From positions 178,950-234,515 of the forward strand of contig NW_019775663.1 of the NCBI RefSeq assembly GCF_001039355.2: DNA of 55,566 nucleotides. The letters are read 5' to 3'. This DNA is from Lingula anatina. Its lineage: Eukaryota > Brachiopoda > Lingulata > Lingulida > Lingulidae. The notes beneath the pieces were generated by a model. The model did not search any database and was not told the origin of the DNA. It worked only from the letters and a program-made list of their open reading frames with translations. How positions within the stretch are numbered: position 1 is the stretch's first letter; each line of letters starts with the position of its first letter. Below are positions 45,941 through 55,566 of the stretch, piece after piece. The translations under genes and the position numbers were made by a program.

Positions 45941-46374
45941 TAAGCCTCGCCCCTTCCCCAAACTCCTACGACTGTCCATGTAACGGCAAAGAACGAGGAA
46001 ACAGACAACTGAGCTTTAAATGGGGAAATGATATTTTTGTGATATTACTTATTTTACTAATGATCATTACAGAAAGGAGGCGTTGATTAGCAGATTGTCT
46101 TTTATAGATACGGGAAAATTGATTCATAATTTCAGTCTGTGACAGAAACTATTTCGGTCACGAGTTATGTAAGGGATGCCTTTTAATACTTTTGTTGAAT
46201 GCCTTGCTTTCGTAAATGACAAATTAGAAAGTTTAACCTACACGACATGTATCAGATAACCTTTCCATTTCCACGCGACTTCCACGCAAAAATGGAAAAC
46301 AAGTACACTGCCCTTTGAAGACAAAAATCAACAAAAGCCGTTTTTCTTTACTTAAAAGCGTAATTTTAAAAGTT

Positions 46375-47484
46375 ATCGACGATCTTTCCCATTTTGATGA
46401 ACTACATGGCGTTAGGAAGTTTGTAGCTCAACAAATGTAGTCTGCAAACCATCTGCTTTTGTGTCCCTAGATAAAGTCATCTGCCTCAAAATGCACTTCT
46501 TAACCTTAACATTTAAAAAGAACGCTTTAAAGAACTAGCCCCTGCAAAAAGTAATTTGGCTTGTCCTTAAATTAGGGTTTCTGCTTAAAAGATATTCTAC
46601 TCAAGTGATTTTAAGGTAAGAAAAATAATAATAAAAAAACATTAAATCTAAGTTTAGGTCGCCGACCACATAAAAACATCAGAAAGTTATTAGTGGAGGA
46701 TCTAGATATACAGGAGTCCTGGATGAAAATAAATGATGTGTAATCTCGGTTAAAAGCGGATACTCGAGAACCTATCAGTACGTTTTAGAAAGTCATTGTC
46801 CATTGTCAAAAGCTGAGCCAAATTCCAAGTAGAATTACGGGACAATGTTTTGGGGTCAACCACACGACGTAAAACATTTCCTTTACATGTAGCCTACATG
46901 TATATACTTCGTTTTTTAAATAATGAAATAGATAACAAAATACTTTTGAATAGCGACGAAGAACACGTGTTTTTAATTTTGTGGTACTTGTATCATGGGA
47001 GAAAGTTTGTAAAATCTGAAAATTATGAAAAAGTGGTTTGCAAACTTTCATCACATTTAGAGCATATAAAAAAAACAATCAAAATGAATACTTTAAATCC
47101 AGAAACAAAGCACAATACTGAAGATTTTCACTCATGTTGTATTCATCAATTTACTTTTTCAGTTTATGGAAGCAAACGAGATTTTCTTTTCTATCTTTTT
47201 TGGAAGACAACCCGGGAAACGTAACCCAATCTGAATTTTCGATTTTTGCACTCGAATTGGCACAGGTTTAGATGGGCTGGCTTTCATAAATGTCTGTATT
47301 TAGTGATAAACTTTGGGTATTTTCTATTGAGAGCACTTATCGCTGAGCAGCTCTTCCTTTGAAATATGTAGTTGAGATTGTAGATCAGATGCAAAATTGG
47401 TTTTCCATGACCCTTTATATGAGAATACACGTAGAACAAATTTTAATTAAATGCTATCAAATAATAGTGACAACAAACACTTTT
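46375..47484. repeat. 1.1-kb duplicated segment, copy 1 (ends at a contig join)
   Basis: Matches 47486-48827 at high identity. It ends at the N at 47485. A 124-codon ORF inside it (46850-47224) is broken by indels in the other copy, so the segment is probably non-coding. It looks like two overlapping contig ends or two alleles placed in tandem. Confidence 0.85.
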
Positions 47485-47485
47485 N

Positions 47486-48827
47486 ATCGACGATCTTTCC
47501 CGTTTTGATGAACTACATGGCGTTAGGAATTTTGTAGCTCAACAATGTAGTCTGCAAACCATCTGCTTTTGTGTCCCTAGATAAAGTCATTTGCCTCAAA
47601 ATGCACTTCTTAACCGTAACATTTAAAAAGAACGCTTTAAAGAACTAGCCCCTGCAAAAAGTAATTTGGCTTGTCCTCAAATTAGGGCTTCTGCTTCAAG
47701 GATTTTCTACTTAAGTGATTTTAAGGTAAGAAAAATAATAATAAAAAAACATTAAATCTAAGTTTAGGTCGCCGACCACATAAAAACATCAGAAAGTTAT
47801 TAGTGGAGGATCTAGATATACAGGAGTCTTGGATAAAAATAAATGATGTGTAATCTCGGTTAAAAGCGGACACTCGAGAACCTATCAGTACGTTTTAGAA
47901 AGTCATTGTCCATTGTCAATAAGCTGAGCCAGATCTCAAGTGGAAGTACCAGTGGCGGATTTAGAGGGGGGCGTCAGGGGTCGATTTCTGGTCCCCTCTT
48001 AAAATTAGAATTCTGACTACCTGAATCATAGTTTTAAACCGTACCAAATGGCACCGTTCGCCCTCTAAAATACCAAAATTTTTCGGGGCCCTAAACCCCA
48101 CGCCAAGTGTGTGTGAGGGGGTCCGTTTTGCATCCGCGGACCTCCCTTCAAATAATTTTGGATCCGCCCCTGAATACGGGGCGATAAATATGCTTTGGGT
48201 CAACCGCACGATGGAAAACATTTCCTTTACATGTATACATACTTCGTTTTTAAATAATGAAATAGATAACAAAATACTTTTGAATAGCGATGAAGAACAC
48301 GTTTTTTTAATTTTGTGGTACTTGTATCACGGGAGAAAGTTGTAAAAACTGAAAATGCTGAAAACGTGGTTTGCCAATTCTCGTCGCATTTAGACCATAT
48401 AAAAAACGATCAAAATGAATACTTTAAATCCGGAAACAAGGCACAATTCTGAAAATTTTCACTCGTGTTGTTTGCATCGTGTTACGAGAGCCAATTTACT
48501 TTTTTAAGTTTATGGAAGCAAACGAGATTTTCTTTTCTATCTTTTTTGGAAGACAACCCGGGAAACATAACCAAATCTGAATTCTCGGTTTTTGCACTCG
48601 AATTGGCACAGCTTTAGATGGGCTGGTTTTCATAAATGTCTGTATTTTGTGATAAACTTTGGGTATTATCTATTGAGAGCACTTATCGCTGAGCAGCTCT
48701 TCCTTTGAAATATGTAGTTGAGATTGTAGATCAGATTTAAAATTGGTTTTCCATGACCCTTTATATGAGAATACACGTAGAACAAATTTTAATTAAATGC
48801 TATCAAATAATGACAACAAACACTTTT
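47486..48827. repeat. 1.1-kb duplicated segment, copy 2 (with MITE insertion)
   Basis: Begins directly after the N with ATCGACGATCTTTCCC, the counterpart of 46375. It differs from copy 1 by scattered substitutions, a ~20-base insertion near 48480 and a 223-bp MITE. Confidence 0.85.
47950..48172. mobile_element. MITE family 2 (CAGGGGCGGATC type), copy 2, 223 bp
   Basis: The left end is CAGTGGCGGATTTAG and the right end TTTTGGATCCGCCCCTG. Copy 1 of the surrounding duplication has the empty site (GAATTACGGG); here GAAGTAC precedes and AATACGGG follows the element, consistent with a short duplicated target around AATTAC. Confidence 0.8.
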
Positions 48828-50142
48828 GCAAGCCAAATAAATCATTTAATCCCTTAAAATATTTTCAAAATACAACAAGTCCAAATGACGAAAAAAAATA
48901 TTTGAAAAAAATATTTATCATACTTATGCATACTGTCTGTAATACATTGAGATTCTTCGTCCATTTGTGAGACGTTCTCTTCAATAGCATATCATCATTT
49001 CACACCTAAACCCAATATATAGGTGAATTTCACATGCTGAAGTGTCCAAAAATAAATTTGAAAGAATTTAAAGTTGTATTCAATTTTTTAAAATATATAT
49101 GAGTATAGAACAAAAATCCACGACTGTCTCAATTTAAATTCAAATTTTAAATTTTACAATGTCTTTACATTACGCACAGAGCCCTAAATGGTTACGTATG
49201 TTCTGGAAACGTATGGTAACGTATGTTCCGGGTCATTTTTATCATGATTTTAATTTTTATACCACGTTCCGATATATTTTGTAGTTATTCGGTCATGGTA
49301 AATTATATATGGATGTTTTTATACATATTAAACTGTAACTCAAAAAGTGTTGCGTCATGGCTAATACTAGGTTACGTATGTTCCCCAGAAAAATTGTCAA
49401 AAAGTTTCATTTGGTGCAATAGAAAACAGAGTTTTCTGACGCTGAACGAAAAATATCTTGTGCTTCGATGATAGTTTGACATTTCTGATATAACATTTGG
49501 ATCACGAGGGGAAAATAATTTATCTAATGCTTATTTAACTGTCGGTTGAGTGCATTTTCCTCGTCTTTTTTTTTAGAATTTAGTGACAAGCAAACTAAAG
49601 TCGCTAAAAAGTAATAAAGAAGATTATTATAATTTTTTTACAATGTTATACTTGTAGGAGATAAATCAAAGACCAAAACCAGTGATGATTTAATTTTTCG
49701 AAGTGAATAAAACGTTTCACAGTTGGACGTTTTGCATTTGTGACAGTAACGTATGTTCCTTTTTTGGGGTTAGACGATGAAATACTTTTTATTATTCATG
49801 TTTCCAGAAGAGTTAAACTTTGATACAAAATCTTCAAGTTGGACCCAAAAATAATCAAACATAGTTTGCAACCTGTGCACTAAATATTTTGAAGAGCATG
49901 CTTGTGACATCAATTGTACCTCTATATTGGGTTTGGGTGTTCAACGTTGCGGCAGTCCTGATACCTTTTTCCTCAAGGTAACATCAGTTCAACGTCAACA
50001 TAGGTTCAACAATAATGGTTAACATACACTAATAATTGTGTCATTTTCAAATACTTTCCATAATAGACAATAAAAATAAAATAGTCCAGCGAATAATCTG
50101 AACAGGGTCCCGTCCAACAGGTACGGCTGTTCGTCTCATGAT
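48828..50142. other. intergenic with a repeated GTAACGTATGTTCC motif
   Basis: AT-rich. GTWACGTATGTTCC-type words occur near 49190, 49216, 49371 and 49745, with a partial one at 49207. The right part, up to 50142, is probably the 3' UTR of asparagine synthetase, with AATAAA on the minus strand near 49790. Confidence 0.45.
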
Positions 50143-53048
50143 TTACTTGTAGTGCTTCAGCGTCCTAGCTGACGGATCGTCGGTTTTGGACCACTTGGGC
50201 ATCCAGTAGTAAGGGATCCACGGAGCCTTTCCTGGATAATACTGCTCAAACAGCTGCCGGAAGTAGTAGGCCTCTTTAGTACGCGGAGGGTTGAATGGAT
50301 ACTTCTTGGGGGCGTTCTCCATGTCCTCGTTGTTAATCTGTAACAGAATGAAATTTACATTCAGTTTTACAACAAAAGTAATTTAACACTTAATACCTGC
50401 GCGCTTTTAAAAGCAAAGGATTTTTTTGTATCAAAATAAATAGACTTCATGTTGGCAATGTTGGATTGTGAGCCATTGCACACATCTCAGTAAGACTAGA
50501 AAGTTACCACAAACTTACTTGGCTATGTGCAATGGATCACAATGGCCTTAGTCATGCAAATACAGTAGTCTGTGAAAACGAGGTTAATCATATGTTTGGT
50601 CCTTTATTTTCTAATGCCCAATGTGAGCTGAGCTTCACCTGTGCCATTTGTGCATCTTGAACATTTTCTACTTAGATCTTTCATATAAATAAGGTTAAAA
50701 ATACATTCCATAAGATATACCAATTATATACTACCAATACTGACAAGTGCGCCATTATATGATCAGAAAACAAACATACCCTAGAAGCCACATACTCCTG
50801 TATAACGTGATGCCACGACCGTTTCTCAGACGACACTCCATCGCTGAAGGCCTCCTTGGGCCGCCACAAAATATCATTGGGGATGAGGTTTTCCTGGTCA
50901 AAGGCTGAGCGTAAGAGATACTTCTCAACTCCGTCCTTTGGCTGACGAAGTTTGGGGTCGATGGAGAGATAATAGCTGGTAAACTGATGGTCTAAGAACG
51001 GCACACGCAGTTCAAGTCTGTGAAATAATAAAGATGATTATAAGTTCTTAAAACACAAAAAGTCTGACAATATCTGAAAAAAAGTTATAATCAAAATCCA
51101 AAAATATGGTTTTCAGTTACTAATGTGATTAAGATTCACACACATGTATTGCAATTATTATGGAATTTGTGCTTGTCATCAGACAACGTGGACCACCATA
51201 GGTGGCTATACATTTGCAATAATACCATTACTGTACAAAAACAAAACTTAAAAAAACATCTAAAACTCTGAATGTCAGAAAGGACCATTGGAAAGTATGG
51301 AAAGTCATCATAACTCCAGGAAAAAACATTATTTGGCACTTTTCCTTAAAGATTGCTAGTGTTCTTATTTTTCAGCAATCATCAAAGTCAATCAATCAGA
51401 AAAACCTTTTTCAATCAGTAATATAAAAACAGCTTTTTTAATCAAAGTAATACAAAAATATCAATAAAAACATCTACCATACCCCCATCCAGCTGTTGTC
51501 CTGTCGCCCCTTAGCACATCATAAAGGTAAAGGTCATCCAGAAGTCGTCTGCTCTCCACGTCCGCCTCTTCTGCAGTGGGGGCGTTATGGAAGTAGATGT
51601 ACCCTTGACACAGCTCGTCGGCTCCTTCACCAGAGAATATCACCACTGAGTCCGTGTTCTCCGAGATGTACTTGCTGACAAGGTACATTCCTACATGCAG
51701 GGAAAGTTTTATCCATGGGTTTAATTTACCAGTCTGTCATCTTTCTATTCTTTTTCAAATATTATTTACGAAATTGTTTTTACTCTAATCAACATTATCT
51801 TCTGAAACATTTTTAAAGTCTTATCTTTTATCTTACTTTTCATCATACCAGTTTCTTGTATGTTCTCTTAGGCAGATACTTTTTCAAGTTTGTCTATGTT
51901 AAACAAATTCATTTCTAACTCTTTAAAAACAGAATTTTTTAAAAATTAGTAAAAATCATAGTTTATGTACTAAAGACATAAAAACTCCAAAGGGTCATTA
52001 CAAAGGTGTGATGTCACAATGCAGTGTGACATCATACCTGTAGAGGCCTTGACTGTTGTGATGTCATATCATTACAAAGGTGTGATGTCACAATGCAGTG
52101 TGATGTCATACCTGTAGAGGCCCTGACTGTTGTGATGTCATAACTCTCCAGGTGACGGATGACGTCACCAAGTGCCTGTATTCCTTCCTCCTCTGTGAAG
52201 AACACTTCATGGTGTTCTGTGCCAAGAAAATCTGCAACCTGGAAAAAGTCATTTCCTGATGATTTCTCTCCTCTCAGTCTGTTTTCATGCAATTTACCTT
52301 ACACTAAGGGCGTATTCCCAGAGTTTTTAGATCGATCTATCACCGCGGGGAGTCTCACTAGATTACTGTCAGATAATCTGGCTTAAATGTCCGTCCCGCC
52401 TACTACAAGCTGTAAGGGGGTAAATAACTTTCATGCCCGCTCGGCTGACAGCTATTCAGCGTGAACCCCCAGGGAGTTAGGTCGATCTAAAGTAGATCGA
52501 TCCAATCTCTGGGAATGGGGTCTAAGAGAAACATATATATTAAAAGAGGACTTAAATGTACTATTTTATTCATTCATTCATTCATCCATCCCCTCCTCCC
52601 TCAGTCATTCTGTTTTCACACACGGTGACACCCCATACTCAATCTTAATCAAAGTTTAATATTTGATTAACTGAGAAAGATGGAGATTGAAACCCTTGGA
52701 TTACCTTGTGTATAGTGCTGTTAATTCATGAATCATTGGTGAAGCCATGAGCTTATAATAAAGAGGTAGGTGAAATACAGGAAGAGGGGGAGGGGGGAAG
52801 GCAAAACACTGCAACCTTGTTTCCCAGGACTTTGTGCTGGCAAGACTTTTATGAGGAAGTTATTGTGTTTTGGGCTGAAGGCATCCTCATCAAATTCCAT
52901 CCATCAATATGTGTCTATGTGCAAAGAGAAAAAGGATTGTTGTATGTATTGTATAAGCTAAAAAAAAGTGTGGGGGGTTTCCTATTATTGTACAGGGACT
53001 ATATAAGTATATGACATTGTATGTTCTTGTGGGTGGGGGAGGAACAGG

Positions 53049-53088
<40 letters not shown>

Positions 53089-53477
53089 ACGCATGCATGC
53101 GTGCGTGCGTGGTCTGGGAAGGCAGTTGAGGGGGGACAGACTCTGTGGGGGTGGGGGGAACCGGTTGTGTGGGGAGAAGCAAGCTCAGGGGGGGGGGAAG
53201 AACAGGCTGGAGGGGAGCAGACCTTGGGGGATAAGCAGGCTGTGTTTGTCTGTGTGTGCGTGTGTCTGTGCATGTGTGTGTGTGTGTGTGTGTGTGTGGA
53301 GAGGGACACAACGCAGGAGAAAGAACAGGCCATGAGGGAAGGGGTATACCTTTCTTGCTGCAAGGATGTCAGTGCTCCCAGGCATCCCAGTGGCAAAGGT
53401 CTGCACTTTGTATGGTACGCCCAGCTCCTTGGCATTCTTGACCACCAGGGCGGCCACCAGACTAGAATCAAGGCCAC
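50143..53477 (-). CDS. asns: asparagine synthetase (glutamine-hydrolysing), C-terminal synthetase half, five exons
   Basis: Exons on the minus strand: 53477-53350, 52238-52112, 51690-51483, 51017-50780 and 50337-50143 (TAA). Phases run 1-0, 0-1, 1-2, 2-0, 0-stop and all joins are consistent. The enzyme makes asparagine from aspartate, glutamine and ATP in the cytosol. Exon 1 here starts inside the PP-loop, [13 protein letters not shown], that binds ATP pyrophosphate. Later family signatures are [59 protein letters not shown] and the C-terminal [19 protein letters not shown]. The visible part is about 298 residues. The N-terminal glutamine amidotransferase domain (starting with the catalytic Cys) must be encoded by exons to the right of 53477 and was not found before the window end, so the gene is partial. 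Part of exon 52238-52112 and its donor is duplicated in the following intron. Confidence 0.93.
51995..52142. repeat. 74-bp tandem duplication covering a splice donor
   Basis: Units 51995-52068 and 52069-52142 are almost identical. The right unit contains the last ~31 bases of an asparagine synthetase exon and its GTATGA donor (52111); the left unit carries a second copy of both (donor at 52037) within the intron. Confidence 0.85.
52309..52522. mobile_element. MITE family 1, copy C (214 bp)
   Basis: Same length and core as copy B. The ends are GTATTCCCAGAG and, in inverted form, CTCTGGGAATGGGG; TAAG flanks both sides (52305-52308 and 52523-52526). It lies in the asparagine synthetase intron between 52239 and 53349. 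Confidence 0.8.
52568..52590. repeat. (ATTC)n microsatellite
   Basis: Five to six ATTC units in the asparagine synthetase intron. Confidence 0.8.
53050..53110. repeat. (GT)n with GCAT/GCGT tail
   Basis: A long GT run followed by CGCATGCATGCGTGCGTGCG in the asparagine synthetase intron; ORFs across it are artefacts. Confidence 0.9.
53246..53298. repeat. (TG)n microsatellite
   Basis: Interrupted TG run 52 bases from the donor of asparagine synthetase exon 53477-53350. Confidence 0.9.
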
Positions 53478-55566
53478 CTGGATGGAAGACATAACAGTAA
53501 TGATTATAACTGGTGATAATCAGGTATCTGGGATAGCTAAATGCTAAAACCAACTTAAACTGGCTAAACAAAATAGGGTTGATTTGACTTGTTTTAATTT
53601 GTCAAATTTAAACCATTTGGAGAAAAAAAACAACCAAAAAGTAGTGATTTGAGTGAGAAAAAAAATTGCTCACGCTACCTCAGGGTATAATACCTCAGGG
53701 TATAATCATGCCTTCACGAGGTTGCTATATCCACCTCAATACTATATCAATATATATATTTAATATATACATATACTCTTAAACATGCATGATGTACATG
53801 CACTTGTGTAATATTAGCAGTTAAAATATAAACTTTAAAGGCATATCACTTACTTCAGTTATAAGTGCTGTGCTATGCATAATTAGTGAGCTTAGTGTGC
53901 TAAGTGCTTAGTGTGTGTGGGGGGGTGCGGTGCGTGTGGTCCATTGTGGTAGATGAGACTGAATACCAGGCCACAATAGCAAGCTCAACCACTGAGAATT
54001 TCAGTATAATTTGGCAATTTCAAAATTTTCCATTGGTATGTGCTGATCTTTATGTTAATGAGAAGTGTCATGCTAGCTTATTTTACCCTGAGCGTCAGAG
54101 CAACGTAAAAGCTAGCTTGCTAAATATACCTTGTGGTGGAGTCGCTTTTACTAACTCTGAAGACCAGCGGCCATGAAAGTTTTCCATCAATCAAATAGAA
54201 CTGCTCTGCAGTGAAAATGCAGTTGAATGTCATCGGACCAAAATAAAACGTAAAACAAATTTAATTCTGCTTTATTTAACTTTATTTGCTGTATTTAAGA
54301 TGTAAAGTGAAAAAATAAATAATATTCTTCGGAAAGAAAAGATATATCCAATGTTTTTGTATTTTTTGCTTATCAAAGAACATTTAGTCCTGAGATATAC
54401 AAGTGCACAATACATGTGCTTGCCGTGTGCCAAATTTGACAGCTACACTGTATGCCCGATACCACTATAAGGGCTGCACAATGGCTACACGAAAATAAGT
54501 TTTTACAGCAGAATGTTGCTTGTATTGTGGCACTGACCTTCGACTGCAACATATTTTCATTTCAAACATCTAACTCTGCGTCAGGCACTTTAAATGTTTC
54601 TTGTCTCGCCTGCATGAGACTTCAGCCCAAGGGCGGGAAAGGCAGCTCCAGGCGGCCAAACCTGTGACGTACGAGACTTATGACTTCCAAATATGGATCC
54701 AGGCGGACACAGCTGTGACGTGTGACTTCCAAATATGGAAGCGCCCCAGGCAGAATTTTGAAGAAGAACGCCCCCGAGTTGCCACTGTTCGCTAGAGTCT
54801 GGTATTGCTACTATGGGTTATATATGAAATCAAGATCGAGCTGGCAATACCGGAATCTAGAACCTAGGGTAGCATATTTTTGCAATTTTAAAAAAGTAAC
54901 TGATTTAGTCCGAGCCTTTTTTTTTACAGAAAATATCAAGGTGTTTGAATGAATCAAAACAGAATTTCATGTAGAAAGGAAGCAAGTCCTAAAAACCCTA
55001 CCATCAGTTTCAAGAATAACATCATTCCCCAATTGTTTAGTATGTCACAAAATAGCCATTATGCTAGGCTGGATTTCTTTCCCAATTTCTTAAACTCCAG
55101 TGATTGCGAAAGAGATTGAAAACTTACCAGACATATGGGCTGGAGCAAATTAAATTTTGTCTGCCCACACCTTTTTTTACCGGCCCACAACAAAATAATT
55201 AAGCTGTTTATTTTCACTTCATTTTTGATGAATATTATTGTCTGGCATTTTAAATCGCTGCTTTTTAATTTTCAGGCCAGATGTAATAGGATATTTAAAG
55301 GTTTAAGTTTAAACGTCTTTCATTTTGGTTGCTTTCTGGCATCCTTTTTACATCTGGGTTGCTTATCTTAATTTCTAATCTTTTAACACAAGATCATGTA
55401 TCCTTTGTAAATTTTATTCCAATTTTTGAGTAAAATTAAAATATAAGTCATAGTGAAGTGGAGCTTCCAACTTATCTAACTTTTTTTAGATTTTCACTCT
55501 TGGAAAAATGCTTGTCTGTTTGTTAGCAGGGATTGTCCTGGGTCAAAATCTGGTCGGGCCATTTTG
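53478..55566. other. intron or upstream region of asparagine synthetase; duplicated CRE/CArG module
   Basis: No amidotransferase exon of asparagine synthetase was recognised. A GC-richer island at 54600-54800 contains two copies of a module with TGACGT (54664-54669, 54716-54721) and CCAAATATGG (54687-54696, 54729-54738). A perfect GTAAGT donor-like word on the minus strand (55127-55122) has an in-frame stop just before it and could not be fitted to the enzyme. Confidence 0.45.
54664..54738. promoter_or_regulatory. tandem CRE-half-site plus CArG-box module
   Basis: TGTGACGT followed by GACTTCCAAATATGGA occurs twice within 75 bases. CCAAATATGG fits the SRF consensus CC(A/T)6GG exactly, and TGACGT is the core of CREB/ATF sites. 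Two exact copies suggest either selection or a short duplication. Which gene it would serve is not known; it may be intronic to asparagine synthetase. Confidence 0.4.

Noticed and set aside
46850-47224. A 124-codon ORF in the duplicated segment
   Set aside because: The second copy (about 48240-48500) has indels that break the frame, and the peptide matches nothing I know.
52890-53547. Long ORFs across 52.9-53.5 kb rich in TH or CV
   Set aside because: Dinucleotide repeat artefacts in the asparagine synthetase intron; only the part 53350-53477 on the minus strand is exon.
55122-55140. GTAAGT donor on the minus strand preceded by TCTG, as needed before the GGLDSS exon of asparagine synthetase
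   Set aside because: The frame has a TAA just upstream and the residues before it do not fit the enzyme; a 12-base exon would be required.
1-55566. tRNA and rRNA genes
   Set aside because: I looked for A- and B-box-like sequences and conserved rRNA words and saw no convincing cloverleaf; a tRNAscan-SE run would settle this.

Overview
This window is nuclear DNA from an invertebrate animal. Coding exons are separated by AT-rich introns with GT/AG borders, and there are many microsatellites, short inverted-repeat transposons, a LINE remnant and an LTR retrotransposon. The gene content (a DUF288/STELLO-like protein, secreted four-EF-hand proteins, a filamin-less TRIM-NHL protein and a Golgi carbohydrate sulfotransferase) suggests a lophotrochozoan, perhaps a mollusc. 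That placement is inference. Single N characters at 6723, 10766 and 47485 look like contig joins, and the sequence on both sides of them is duplicated, so order and copy number there are doubtful.

Layout, left to right. 1-2.7 kb is AT-rich with one inverted-repeat element and a hairpin. 2.77-4.35 kb (minus) is a two-exon type II membrane sulfotransferase. 6.2-6.3 kb (minus) is a last-exon-like remnant of an unknown gene whose upstream part is lost at the contig join. 6.72-12.03 kb (minus) is an LTR element family: LTRs at 6724-7324, 9985-10610 and 11399-12025, with a tRNA-Ser-like primer site and a polypurine tract but no gag-pol. Its internal region holds coding-like blocks that I cannot assign. 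12.03-12.80 kb is a 772-bp dispersed repeat that recurs at 28.0-28.8 kb. 15.0-15.3 kb is a LINE reverse-transcriptase tail fragment. 15.6-17.2 kb is a decayed ~180-bp tandem repeat carrying one YY1-like motif per unit, just upstream of the main exon of the DUF288/STELLO-like gene (17.45-19.53 kb, plus).

22.4-23.4 and 25.5-26.4 kb (both minus) are a tandem pair of secreted EF-hand genes, each with a signal-peptide exon, a phase-0 intron and a TATA box about 95-105 bp before the ATG. 28.8-30.4 kb (minus) holds short exons of one or two unrecognised genes: a signal-peptide first exon and a two-exon 3' end. 33.4-40.9 kb (minus) is a TRIM-NHL gene, with RING, B-box and coiled coil in exon 1 and the NHL propeller in exon 2, split by a 5.4-kb intron that contains two small transposons. 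44.9-45.5 kb has two unassigned exon-like blocks. 46.4-48.8 kb is a duplicated 1.1-kb segment meeting at a contig join, one copy carrying a transposon the other lacks. 50.1-53.5 kb (minus) is the 3' half (five exons) of asparagine synthetase; its amidotransferase exons lie beyond the window or were not seen.

The genes do not form a pathway. Two encode secretory-pathway membrane enzymes, two or more encode secreted proteins, one is a predicted ubiquitin ligase and one is a metabolic enzyme. The most interesting non-gene items are the LTR element with non-canonical coding blocks and a contig whose ends overlap like a circle, the YY1-motif satellite, an 87-bp fold-back element with a perfect 8-bp target duplication, a family of 214-bp inverted-repeat elements, and a 74-bp duplication that copies a splice donor.
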